From positions 63,122,864 to 63,186,863 of the forward strand of contig CM077115.1 of NCBI GenBank assembly GCA_039619475.1: a stretch of DNA of 64,000 nt, read 5' to 3'. This document shows, piece by piece, positions 43,156 through 52,500 of this stretch (its first letter is position 1; each line of letters begins with the position of its first letter). This DNA is from Icerya purchasi. Taxonomy: Eukaryota > Arthropoda > Insecta > Hemiptera > Monophlebidae. The notes under the pieces were generated by a model. The model was not told the origin of the DNA. It did no database searches and saw only the letters and a program-made list of their open reading frames with translations. The translations under genes were made by a program, and so were the position numbers.

Positions 43156-43806
43156 ATGCCATTGCATAAAAGTGGAAAATATGTACCTGAAGGAGGAAAT
43201 GCTGAGCCTGCTAATATTGAATTGGATTCGAGCGGAAATTATAATTTTAAAGGAAAACGATTGGTAAATGTGAGCACTGTGGGTAATGAGATTATTGAAA
43301 CGGAAGTGTTGTCGTATAAGCGATTAAAATCTATTCTTGCAACATTAGAAAGTAGCGAGAAGATACAAAAATTATCGGATAAATTAAATACGGTTTCGAA
43401 TGAACTTTCAAAGCATGAAAATGATGTGAAAGGCACAATTGGTATACTTGGAGGTTTAATAAACGAATTAAGTGGAAAAGTGACCGTATTGTTGGATAAA
43501 TATATTACTAAGGAAGTACTGGATAAACAGCGCGAAGAAATAGAAAATCATTTTATGGAATTAATTGCTCAATACCGTGAAGAAATAGAAAAACGGTATA
43601 ATAGGATGCTAGATAATCTTCGTGAAGAAATTAAAAAGGAAAAAGTACATCGTGTTGTAGATACGACACAACTAGTTGGTAAAACTACTAATTTAGATGA
43701 ACATTTACGTAATATCGATTCGACTATTCAGCGTAAGGAACAAGAGGAAGCAGTACAAAAGGAAGTTGGGAATATTTTATCAACGATAGTACAATCAAAA
43801 TTTTAA
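43156..43806 (+). CDS. Fiber-like coiled-coil protein 2 (paralogue of fiber 1)
   Basis: 216 residues if started at the ATG giving 'MPLHKSGKYVPEGG', which aligns with the start of fiber 1; an ATG two codons earlier is also possible, while the open frame further upstream has only a GTG. 'ELDSSGNYNFKGKRLVNVST' repeats the first motif of fiber 1 almost unchanged, and the second motif is lost. The remainder (about 60-216) is coiled coil with a Glu/Arg-rich section ('YREEIEKRYNRMLDNLREE'). The pair must come from tandem duplication with divergence of the shaft. The gap of 93 bases to fiber 1 is AT-rich. The 136-base space to the convergent gene holds the transcript ends. Confidence 0.55.
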   Translation: MPLHKSGKYVPEGGNAEPANIELDSSGNYNFKGKRLVNVSTVGNEIIETEVLSYKRLKSILATLESSEKIQKLSDKLNTVSNELSKHENDVKGTIGILGGLINELSGKVTVLLDKYITKEVLDKQREEIENHFMELIAQYREEIEKRYNRMLDNLREEIKKEKVHRVVDTTQLVGKTTNLDEHLRNIDSTIQRKEQEEAVQKEVGNILSTIVQSKF

Positions 43807-43942
43807 GTTTATGAAATAATAAATGTAACTATATGAATAATATTTATTATATTGTAATAAGATTACATACATTTTATATGAAATAATGTAAAAAATATTT
43901 TGAAAATAAATATATGTATAAATAAGAAAAATACGCGTTTCT

Positions 43943-44707
43943 TTACATACAATGCATATTACGCCAGCTGACTGCGTCACATCTGTGAGTATTATTATGT
44001 TCGTAATCGGTATTCATAGGATCGAGACATGACCAGCAAACAAATTTTGCTTTCGGCGACTGGATCCGCAACAATCGACTAAAGTTTTTTATCCACGCGA
44101 ATTGATAATTTCCATTAGATCCCCAATATAATATGTTCGTGTGATGTTTATGATTTAACAAACTGTGATTTTTTCGGAAGGCATACACGGCTTTTATTTT
44201 ATACTTGCACGAACTTAGATCTGTATAGTCAGTTTCTAACAGCTTGTACAGGTTGATTGATACAGCGTTTATTCTTTCGAACGTTTCAACATCTGCTAGC
44301 GAACGGATCGGTAAGTGAGTAAAGTTAAAATCGTATACTTTCTGCAGGATGTTGTACTGCCACATCGATGCCGGTTTCATTGTAAATTTCGCTAAAACCG
44401 CATACATGAAACTATTTTTATTTTCTGGGTCGTAAGGATCTTTAACGTAGACGACGGCTTTTCGGTTAGCTATTTCTTTAGGTAATTCCATCATTGTTGG
44501 ACTATACTCTATTTGGTCCTGTAGAATCGGTATTTGCGTTAACGGTGGAGTCTGCAAATCTTGTGTTGTTTCTGCTGGTGATGGTTGTGGTGGCATATGT
44601 ATATTTGGAAAATCGTCCGGAAACATTGCATTATCATTATCGTTTACGAAAAAATTTCGAATAAAATCAGCGACATTAATCTCATTCGATTCGGAATTGT
44701 TATTCAT
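43943..44707 (-). CDS. Stand-alone paralogue of the polymerase N-terminal domain
   Basis: 254 residues from ATG. The first 70 residues are acidic and Pro/Gln-rich. Residues 99-245 align with residues about 180-320 of the element's own polymerase: 'SFMYAVLAKF' against 'CFKYSMLAKF', 'SLADVETFERIN' against 'SLDDIKLFEKNN', 'AVSINLYKL' against 'SSINVYGL', 'WIKNFSRLL' against 'YIKDLEKLV'. It ends in a Cys/His finger ('FVCWSCLDP...HRC') against 'HICRRCLWH...KKIC'. It has no exonuclease or polymerase motifs. It is the only gene on the minus strand at the right end, next to the terminal repeat. A part in replication initiation (for example contact with the terminal protein or ends) is inferred from the homology. 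Confidence 0.6.
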   Translation of the reverse strand: MNNNSESNEINVADFIRNFFVNDNDNAMFPDDFPNIHMPPQPSPAETTQDLQTPPLTQIPILQDQIEYSPTMMELPKEIANRKAVVYVKDPYDPENKNSFMYAVLAKFTMKPASMWQYNILQKVYDFNFTHLPIRSLADVETFERINAVSINLYKLLETDYTDLSSCKYKIKAVYAFRKNHSLLNHKHHTNILYWGSNGNYQFAWIKNFSRLLRIQSPKAKFVCWSCLDPMNTDYEHNNTHRCDAVSWRNMHCM

Positions 44708-44996
44708 GTTTGATTATTATTGTAATATTTTTACTAAAAAAAAAGAGAGAAAATAAGAACGAAAAAAATAACGAGCAATAAGAGAGAAAAAAGACACAAA
44801 ATAAAGAGAGACAGAAAAAAAGAAAAAACGTGGGAAATTATTGACTTTAACGTTCTTGAGACTTTTTCAATAACGCGTGAAGAACACAGCTTCAACAAAT
44901 TCCACACGTTCAACATAGCACTAATACTGACAGAGCAATCAGATCCGTTCGAGAATCTACCTCGTTGCAAGTCTTTGAAAAAGGGAGGGGTGCAGT
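44708..44996. other. Leader region of the polymerase-domain paralogue
   Basis: Purine-rich on the plus strand (many GA/AG steps at 44738-44830) and no gene. It ends at the inner edge of the right terminal repeat; the rightmost gene's promoter should lie here or in the repeat itself. Confidence 0.4.
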
Positions 44997-45538
44997 AGAA
45001 AAACCACATTCCTTTGGTGAAAGCTGGTTATATACGCAGATGAACGAAGTTGACCTGTGGTCATCGGCTTAAGTATAATTTGGGGGCATGGAAGATCCAT
45101 TCGGAGATGATGACCTTGACGCACGAACGAATATGAACATATATGTAAGGTTATAAATAATAAAAAAATATATACTTAGGTTAATTTTATATTACATATA
45201 CTTAGACTTTGAATTAATTAAAAAGATCGCGGCAACGCTGTGGGCAGGAGGGGTGAGTGGGGACTTGGGTTAGTTTCAGGTATTAAATAATATACTTGGG
45301 TTAGTTTTTAATTGGTTCGAACTATCGGAAATGCGCGGAACCTGTACGGAGGAATTTGGAGGAAATTTGTGGAAAATTTGCAAAAAATTGTGAAAAATTG
45401 AGGAAAATTGGCGAAAATTTGGGGAAATTTGGGTGAATTTTCAGCGCCCGTGCAAGAAATTGGGTTACTTTTTGCCCTCTGCACACAGTTCTGGGGTTAT
45501 GACGTCACACCGTCCAGAACGAAGATTTATAGACTACT
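44997..45538. repeat. Right terminal inverted repeat
   Basis: Inverse copy of the left repeat, about 55 bases shorter because it lacks the (AC)n-containing block. It ends AGACTACT-3' directly at the target duplication. The phased A/T tracts described for the left repeat are present here at about 45357-45446. Confidence 0.92.
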
Positions 45539-45544
45539 GGAGTA
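45539..45544. repeat. Target site duplication, right copy (GGAGTA)
   Basis: Direct repeat partner of 26351-26356, with no mismatch. It falls within a codon context of the interrupted ORF2. Confidence 0.95.
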
Positions 45545-45972
45545 TTTACGGCTTCCTGAATTATGCATCGAAATTTATTATTAACAAACATCAATATTCC
45601 TCCATTATATCCCGAAGGTTTTTGAATAGCAAATCTCTCGAACCCCTCTACCTCATATAATTTTAACTCGTATTCAGCTATGTTAATTTCAGTCAGAATT
45701 ATAACACTTACGGGAGTATTTATAATATAAGCTAAAAATTCATCCCAATTTCGTCGTACACTTCTTATATTTAAATGCAGTACATGAAATATGTCTTCGT
45801 TAACTACATGATTTTTATTATAATTTAATTCAGATGTAATTTTGTCAGTCCAATTTTTCATATGGGAATAGTTCTTACAGCTATTTTTACTATGGTTATT
45901 TATTAAGTAGGACATTTTCTCACCGAAGCAGAATTGGATTTCTGCATAAGAAGGGGATAAGCTCAACAGCAA
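45545..45972 (-). pseudogene. ORF2 of family A: N-terminal half of the endonuclease
   Basis: The minus strand reads an N-terminal leader, then 'HVLHLNIRSVRRNWDEF' (the LN.RS substrate-contact strand of APE-type endonucleases), 'VSVIILTEINI' (catalytic Glu in the T/SE motif) and 'YNGGILMFVNN' (the GG.. strand). The frame enters the Polinton terminal repeat at 45538 and stops there by chance. Across the insertion point the frame resumes in register at 26350. The first ATG is at about 45915 (M20 of the open frame). Upstream, 45973-46670 separates it from ORF1. Confidence 0.8.
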
Positions 45973-46670
45973 CTAAACAATCATGATGCATGCGAAAACA
46001 ATTTTCAATTCGTTTAACATCTAATCGATTTCGCAACGGCGCTGATTTTAGATTAATACCCTGCTTATATATAATAGAATCGATCGAATTTCGATTAATC
46101 GTTAAACGTAAATGTAATCAACATGTTAAACTAATCATAGATTCCGCCACATGTTTACATACATGCCATTTGCAACCTATAGCAGACAAAATAGATAATC
46201 GCATACATGCATCACTCACGCACATTTGTACCCCTTTTAATATTAGTTTACGCAGACGGTGATTAACACCACGAGCCAACACTCTCAGTCCACTTACTAT
46301 TCCGCAAAACGGACTATTCACAACACTATCAAATACAAAAACACGCCCCGTCCTCTCTACACCGCCTAACGCTATAAACATACTGACATTGCTCTCGGCA
46401 ACTGTCTCAATTACCTCCCCACACTTCTTAACCCTGTTAATTCTTTTAAGAACCATGCCCGACGTTATCGCAATTCTTACAACTAATAACACTTTTAACA
46501 AATACCTATACAATCTCATCCTCTGTACTAACACTACTTTCCAGCTTCTCTCCGCTTTATCGCCTGCGTACTTGCACCTAACCGCCACATTCATACTGCC
46601 ACACACACATCCGTTTATCTCATACATATTCCACTAATATAGACTTTCCGTTTATCTCCAAATAATCTTG
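45973..46670. other. Unassigned 0.7-kb spacer between ORF1 and ORF2 of family A
   Basis: Non-LTR ORF1 and ORF2 normally overlap or lie a few bases apart, so 0.7 kb is unusual. The minus strand is open for 169 codons (46118-46627) with a Val/Arg/Cys-rich product that matches nothing I know; the plus strand is open for 90 and 82 codons in the same region. Either this is a small foreign insertion or a family-specific spacer. I do not assign a function. Confidence 0.4.
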
Positions 46671-47507
46671 TTATAGTAATTTGTTCAAATCGTCTTCATT
46701 TCTAATATGCAAAATGCGTTCTTGCTCGTTTTTCCTGGCAAATATCTTCCCTCGTTTTGTCCATATGAACTTATAATTAAGTACTCTTCCCTTCTCCTTC
46801 GTCTGCCACAGTAAATGTTTATAATATTTAGTTAAGTTTTCATTAACATAAATCTGTAATGGGCTTTCGTCGTTGCCCGATATTTCTTTATCAAAAATTT
46901 TTGTGTGTCTTTTTTTGTCAAAAAATAAGTCCGCTATTCTTCTGCCCGTTTTCACAATGATTGGTTTAGGAAGTTTCAAGTTCCTGCTCGGAACCCTGTG
47001 ACTGGCTATTATATCTTCCTTTTTCACTTCGATATTCATTTTCTCTGCTATTTTAATAACTATTTCTGCGGTAATTTCTCCAGGTGTTTCTGTGACTCCA
47101 TGTATTTCGATGTTTTCACGTCTACCGTATTGCTGCAGTTCATTAACTGACGTTTTTAATTCGGCGATTTGGCTGTCTTTGTTCTTAATTTCCGTCGTTA
47201 GAACTTGCACCTGATCCCTTAACGCCTTAACTTCGTTTACCAATGATCCTTGCATTTGTACTAATTCATCGTACTTTGCTGAAATGAATTCCATACACCT
47301 CTTTATTTCCATAAATTCGCTCTTGATTTCTTGGATGGAACATTGCTGTGCCGCTGCATTAAGAACTACTTTCTCCTCTTCGCACATCATTGATTTAGCG
47401 ATTTTTTTGGTAATGGGTTCATTTGTAGTAGCGCTGTTGTCACTCAGCTGTCTTTTAAAGTCTATGTTAGAATTACTCGTTACTTTTGATGATTTTGCTT
47501 TCGGCAT
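46671..47507 (-). CDS. ORF1 protein of family A non-LTR retrotransposon
   Basis: An intact 278-residue frame from ATG at 47505-47507. Residues 1-45 are basic and low complexity ('MPKAKSSKVTSN'). Residues about 60-125 form a coiled coil with heptads ('MEFISAKYDELVQM', 'LTTEIKNKDSQIAELK'). From residue 128 ('RRENIEIHGV') an RNA-binding fold of the L1 ORF1 / FP-protein type follows: 'EDIIASHRVP', 'LPKPIIVK' and 'LQIYVNENLT'. The basic end has 'WTKRGKIFARK'. The protein would assemble as coiled-coil multimers on element RNA. It is followed after 0.7 kb by ORF2. A second, decayed copy of this gene occupies 1-720. Confidence 0.8.
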   Translation of the reverse strand: MPKAKSSKVTSNSNIDFKRQLSDNSATTNEPITKKIAKSMMCEEEKVVLNAAAQQCSIQEIKSEFMEIKRCMEFISAKYDELVQMQGSLVNEVKALRDQVQVLTTEIKNKDSQIAELKTSVNELQQYGRRENIEIHGVTETPGEITAEIVIKIAEKMNIEVKKEDIIASHRVPSRNLKLPKPIIVKTGRRIADLFFDKKRHTKIFDKEISGNDESPLQIYVNENLTKYYKHLLWQTKEKGRVLNYKFIWTKRGKIFARKNEQERILHIRNEDDLNKLL

Positions 47508-47644
47508 AGTGAATTAATATTTTATCACTGATAACGGTTAAATAGATAATGAAACAATCTTACTTGAATAATTTCTGCTTCTTGTCAAATAAACGCGTTA
47601 ACACTCAACCGTTCAAACTAATAAAAAAAAGAGTTCTTAATGTT

Positions 47645-47945
47645 TCACTCTTTTGGTTCAGTCTTTTTTGTCGAATGCAGGGCTATCCTGTAGGCCTTTC
47701 TCTTCATCAGATTCTCACCTGTCTTCCATAATATATTCTCAAAACATGTCGCAGGTTATCGCATTTTCCCTTCCTTCCAACTTTGTCAACTGTATAATGA
47801 TTTTTATACATTTCTTGATTCAAAATATTTTCCTTCTTATTTATCCAAACCGATCTTTTACGTGTTCGTGGTCACCCTGAAATCGAACGAAATGATTTAG
47901 TTGACTCATCAATTCGGTTATCTTCCACGTTTAGCTGTTGTCTTA
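47645..47945 (+). pseudogene. RNase H domain, 3' part, continuation of the split copy
   Basis: The plus strand reads a decayed 'VECRAIL' (Glu motif; the next codon is a stop). About 200 bases later comes 'RGHPEIERNDLVDSSIRL', matching the last RNase H motif (GH..I.GNE.VD). Strand and family are the same as the 5' part at 23100-23322, and the missing middle of the domain lies exactly at the insertion. Together they identify the target of the family A retrotransposon. Confidence 0.6.
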
Positions 47946-48029
47946 CCATATTCTCATCCATTAATATTACTCTTTACAGCTGCTCATTCCATATTATATG
48001 ATTTATTTTTTCGGCTAACTCCGATTGTA

Positions 48030-48560
48030 CATGGATTTGATTCTTCATCCCTTGTTTTTCCCAGTCAAGGGCCAATGTTCATGTTGGCGAACCCAAAAAA
48101 AATCAATCCTCTGATTTTTTCCTCTTTATTATTTGCTGATGACAGATCGCTCATCTCCTTTTTGCAGATGATGACTGTATAATGTGCCCCTTTCCATACT
48201 CGAACATTCGTTTTTCTCAAATCACCACGATATTTTTCTCTCTAAATATGTTTCTGTTGTTTTTTCTCTTTGTCCTTTAAATTGGTAATTCTATATGCTG
48301 TCTCAGTGTGTTTCTCAAAAGTTGCTATCTTTTTCCCTACATATTACTTACCTTCCTTGGCACTAAGCTTATTAAAAGTCTTGTCTTTAACCTTTATGGT
48401 TTATGCGTTCATTTTTTCATTGCCTGCTCCAAATTTGATTCCATTAACTCTGCGTACTTTAATGAAGAAATTTTTATTACATGCTGGGCTTTATTGATGT
48501 TTAAAATTTCGTTATTTTTATTTCACAAAAATAGATTATCTTTGTGGTTGCGATGAATAA
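48030..48560 (+). pseudogene. Degenerate non-LTR reverse transcriptase fragment
   Basis: The plus strand has 'FPSQGPMFML' (for VPQGS..S), 'SSLLFADDRSLISFLQ' with the FADD box intact, then in another frame 'LTFLGTKLIKSLVFN' (the FLG motif). It lies directly after the RNase H piece but belongs to a different copy, because RT should precede RNase H. Confidence 0.65.
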
Positions 48561-50904
48561 ATTCGGAAAAATGCATTTTTGAATGTCAATACCGCATAAT
48601 GTAACGCTGGTGGTGCAATTCCGACTGCAATACTAGATGTATATCCGTAGCTTCTATCTGTCGAAAAGAAAGGAACCAGAATATATAATTTGATCTTTTC
48701 TAATCTCAATCAGAAACCTTCTTCCGGGAACAGTTAGATCAAGAAAGGATCAGTTTAATTTTACTCAGATAAAATAGTGTTAATGTGAAGCAAGTAATAG
48801 TTAAAATATTGTACGGAAAAGGAATTTATAGGATATAAGAGGCGGATAAAGATAAAAGAAGAGTAGTCAAAATCATATAATCAATCTCACCGAGAGCTTT
48901 ATCATTTAGATGAAGAAGATAGTGTGGTGAAGTGGTTCATGAAAGAGAAAACTGAAAAATTTAGTTGGGAATAATTCAAATGTAAATGAATATTGAATAC
49001 AGGAGTAAAATGGCTAAGTGGAGAAAACCTAAAGAATTAAGTATTAGTGAAAGAGCAAGTTAAACAGAGAGAGGGGCATAAATATCCGATTGAAATTTGA
49101 AAGCGAAAATTTTACACACTGTTAAGAGATTAAGGCGCGGTATTTCTTTTTAAAAATCAAGCGGGAAGAAGCAGTATCAGCTAGCTAACGTAGCGTTATT
49201 GGTTAGACCATGGTGTTTCGTTCAGGTAAATCTTGGTTGAATTCCCGCTGCTACACACTGAAAATATAGATAAATGTCTCTTGCGCTAAATGAATGTCTA
49301 GACTGGTCGAAAAAAAAAACAAAAAAAAAAAAAAACAGAAATAAAACAGCATTTTGGGCCAACAAATGCAATGCCTGAATGACTGAGGATCCACAGTAAA
49401 TCAGTATAAATGGAATGAATGAAAGAAATAATGTTAACAGATAAATGTACGCAGAGAATAATAAAATCGTAGCAATGACCTTAAAGAAGAAAACAAGTAA
49501 AAACATTTAGAACATTACTTAGGTGAATGGTTGCTGAATGAAGCAGAATCACACTGAATGGACGTCCGCATATGCAAGAGGTCGACTAGTCAAGTAGAAA
49601 GTGATTTCGATGTGTTAGTTGGAATTGAATGGGAATATTATCATCATCTCTTTCGCCTCGGACAATGTTTTCTGTAAAATGCATTTATCATTTTGCAATT
49701 GTCACTCTAATTTTTATCACATCGCCGGGGTGTTTCAACTATTATTTTATTTTTATATTTATTATTACTACCTTTTTATTTTTATTACACATTCTTAATA
49801 CTATTCAACATTTTCTATTTCTTCAAGTCGCTGTTAATGAACAATCTATTCAGCCTAGTGTTTGTTTACGTAACTGCATGACGAAATCTATTCTAGCATT
49901 AGTACTAGTATCCGTATCAAATCTGAAGAATAATGAACCTACTTATTACTACTTCCAACTGAGCTTGTTCATTAAAGATTCTTTAAATTTCTTAATAGCG
50001 TTTTTATACTATTTTGACATTTCGCGGTTGCTACAACTGTTAAACATTACAAACGGTATTTATTTTTTTCTGTATTACGTTCACAGATTTTCAATGTGGT
50101 ACATAATTGCTTTTTTCGCTTGATATGACATTTTTAGCTACTTTTTGATTTTTATATTTTGAATTGTTCTCCATATTAATTTGTTGTTAAATAAACTCAC
50201 TCGTCTTACTCGTCTGCGTTGTTCTAAATTCATATTATTGTATGTCTGACCTCCCATGAATAATTTACGATTTTATGGAATACTTGAATCCTCCGTACTA
50301 CATATAACATACATTCTAAGTCTGAGATTATCTGAAGCAAAAAATATGCGGTGTGATCTTCTATTTGTATCGTAGAATTATTGGCGTGAATATAGATTAT
50401 ATACATATATGAATATGAATATACATATATGTGTGCATGTGTGTATGTATGTATATATTACTAAAACCGACAAATATGAAATTTCCAGAATAAACTAATG
50501 AATTTAATAATTCGACTATTCTACAGGTTATTAGTATTAACCATGAAGAAGTTACAAATATCAGTAAATGTTAATCATTTTTTTTTGGTAATAAAGTGTT
50601 ATTATAATTCCATTTATGGTTTCCATTAAAATTTTTATTTTGCTTGACATTCTTCTGCAGCCTTGTTTAGACGGAATTTTACATGTAGAATGTTTCACAT
50701 ATCAAAATTAAAATTGGTTGCGTGATTATGAAATCTATGATTCGTGTAGTATTAGACCACTAATTTTACATTCAAAATATACCGCTCACATTTAAGTTAA
50801 TTTTCATAAACCATCCAGTTACAGTCCGATGTAAAAAAATTTACTTCTCTGAATTTCAGTATATTCCTTAAAGGTTTCAGTTTAAGGTTTATATTTGATA
50901 TTCT
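48561..50904. other. No gene recognised; A-rich run and TG/TA microsatellite
   Basis: An A-run (49309-49335) may be an old poly(A). An alternating purine-pyrimidine stretch (about 50397-50460, TATG/TGTG-rich) is a microsatellite. The 164-codon frame at 49629-50123 is Phe/Ile/Leu-rich with no family resemblance, and I leave it out. Confidence 0.4.
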
Positions 50905-51051
50905 CTGTTATTATTTTATTAAAAATATTATAAAAAACACGTACTATAGAAGATTATATTTTAAAATGTTAAAATGAGTCTTTTTGACATTTTAAAATAT
51001 AATTTTCTATAGTACGAGTTTTTTATAATATTTTTAATAAAATAATAACAG
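50905..51051. repeat. 147-bp hairpin element (MITE-like)
   Basis: Begins CTGTTATTATTTTATT and ends AATAAAATAATAACAG. The two arms pair almost perfectly through 'ACTATAGAA' and 'TTTTAAAATGT', with a loop of fewer than 20 bases near 50975. No clear target duplication is visible. Confidence 0.8.
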
Positions 51052-51679
51052 AAAATTGACTTTACTATTTACAACTTAAATTCTCTATTACGCTTTGAGT
51101 TGAAAAAGTGTACAATAAAAAAAATGAATGAAAAAAATTTGGATATGGCATTGTAATTAGTACTATTGAGTCAACTGTGTGTTTTTTTAATTTTTTTATT
51201 AGTATTATGCTCATCTATACCCAATGATGACGTATTATTTCCAATAATCGAAGAAACATATATAGTAGTCGGCACCTCAAAAGATTTTACATAAAACATT
51301 GTAGTAACAATAGCAAAAAATAGGAAAGTCAGAAACGTGAAGACTGGAACAAATGACAAAAAATAAAAACTTTAACAAAAGGGACACAAATAATATTTAG
51401 AAGAAAATAAAGAAAATAATTCGATTTTTATTTAAACTATTGTTTTTTTTTACACGCTATGTTCAGCAAATAAGGCTAGAAACATGCAAGTATAGTTTGA
51501 AACGTAATTTCATATTACCGGGGGAAAACCGGTAGATCTGAGGAAAAAGGGCAGGGAAGAAATTGTATTTGGATTATCTTGAAACATAACAGAGATATTT
51601 TTGTGCATATTGAAAGGAATTTCATTGATTTCTTCAAAACGGTTCCAGCAAAATGATTTATTGTTTTTTTTTCTATATT

Positions 51680-52500
51680 CCTTTTTTTTTTTTTTTTTTA
51701 GATTCTTATTCGAGCATTAGGCTGTTGTTAAGACTGTTTTTTTTTTATTAATTATTTAATTACTTAAATTTTTCGTTAAAAATAACAATTTCTTTTTTAT
51801 ACAAACAACAAAATAAGGCAAACAAACTTTACATTTACAAAATTAGGAAAACGTGACCTCGACTAGATAAATATTTATATACGCGAATCGTCGCTGATCG
51901 TTCGGTACGTAGATGAGACGTAGACCAAACACGCGGCTACCTACAACAACTTCGATCGTTAGTTTCAAAGATCGATTTATAGTTGAATGTGCTAATATTT
52001 GGGACAAGGATTTTAATGTAAGGGTTATCGAAGAGAGAAGAAGATGTGAATTTGAAAAGGAAGGAATTTGGGAGGTTCGTAAGACATGTTTTGTGACAGG
52101 TAAATTTGGAGAGAAAGTCGTATGAAGGAAATGGAAAAAAGCGTATTAACTTCTTCGCGGATATGGGGTAGTTCAGAAGCCTCGCAGAGTGGACCTGAAA
52201 CACAGAGGTAGTACGAAAAGCCCCGATAGCTAAACGGATAGCTGAATGTTGACCGTTGTCAAGTGACGAAAGAAGTACCTTTACTGCCGATGAATATAGT
52301 TGAGCTCCATAATCGCACTTTGATCGAATCTGCATTTCGTAAACTCGAAGCAGCGATGAACAATGAGCTCGGTGCATGTTGTGTGTGATCATTTCTTAAC
52401 GAGTTGAGCTTTTTTACGTATGATTCTTTTAAGTAAGCTATATGTTGTTTCCGCGACATTTTACTGTCCAAAATAAATTCTATGTATTTTGTTGGCTCGA
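51680..52500 (-). pseudogene. RT C-terminal fragment of a non-LTR retrotransposon
   Basis: The minus strand at 51937-52471 reads 'MSRKQHIAYLKESYVKKLN' (the helix after the FLG motif), then 'VYEMQIRSKCDYGAQLY' (R..DYG motif) and 'HSAIRLAIGAFRTTSVFQ', typical of the RT thumb in R1/Jockey-like ORF2. One frameshift lies near 52300. A T-run at 51686-51702 can be its poly(A) after internal deletion of the RNase H part. Confidence 0.7.

Larger units (their letters stand above)
26357..45538. mobile_element. Complete Polinton/Maverick element, 19,182 bp
   Basis: Terminal inverted repeats start AGTAGTCT (5'-AG, as known for Polintons) and are framed by the GGAGTA duplication. Inside are a protein-primed DNA polymerase B, a retroviral-type integrase, an FtsK/HerA-type packaging ATPase, an adenain-like protease, major and minor capsid proteins and accessory proteins. 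This is the set that defines the family and implies that it can form virus-like particles. The gene order is: + pol; - exonuclease-like, MCP, penton, protease, PLA2; + ATPase, conserved protein, integrase, fiber 1, fiber 2; - pol N-domain paralogue. No gene shows a stop or frameshift apart from the protease/PLA2 overlap, which looks programmed. Length is within the usual 15-20 kb. Confidence 0.97.
23323..47600 (-). mobile_element. Family A non-LTR retrotransposon (ORF1 + EN-RT ORF2), interrupted by a Polinton
   Basis: Reading on the minus strand from about 47600: a short 5' leader, ORF1 (46671-47507), an unassigned spacer (45973-46670), the ORF2 endonuclease N-terminus (45545-45972), the Polinton with its duplication (26351-45544), the rest of ORF2 (23749-26356), a 3' UTR with a stem-loop, and poly(A) (T-run at 23323-23352). 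The 3' boundary is clear; the 5' boundary is approximate because I could not find the target duplication. ORF2 lacks an RNase H domain, unlike the other non-LTR families here. Clade placement (CR1/Jockey-like) is a guess from the domain layout. Confidence 0.8.

Noticed and set aside
49629..50123. 164-codon plus-strand frame
   Set aside because: Phe/Ile-rich, no recognisable motif, no supporting context; considered chance.
51913..52125. Plus-strand frame of 70 codons with an Arg/Glu-rich product
   Set aside because: Antisense of the reverse transcriptase fragment on the minus strand.
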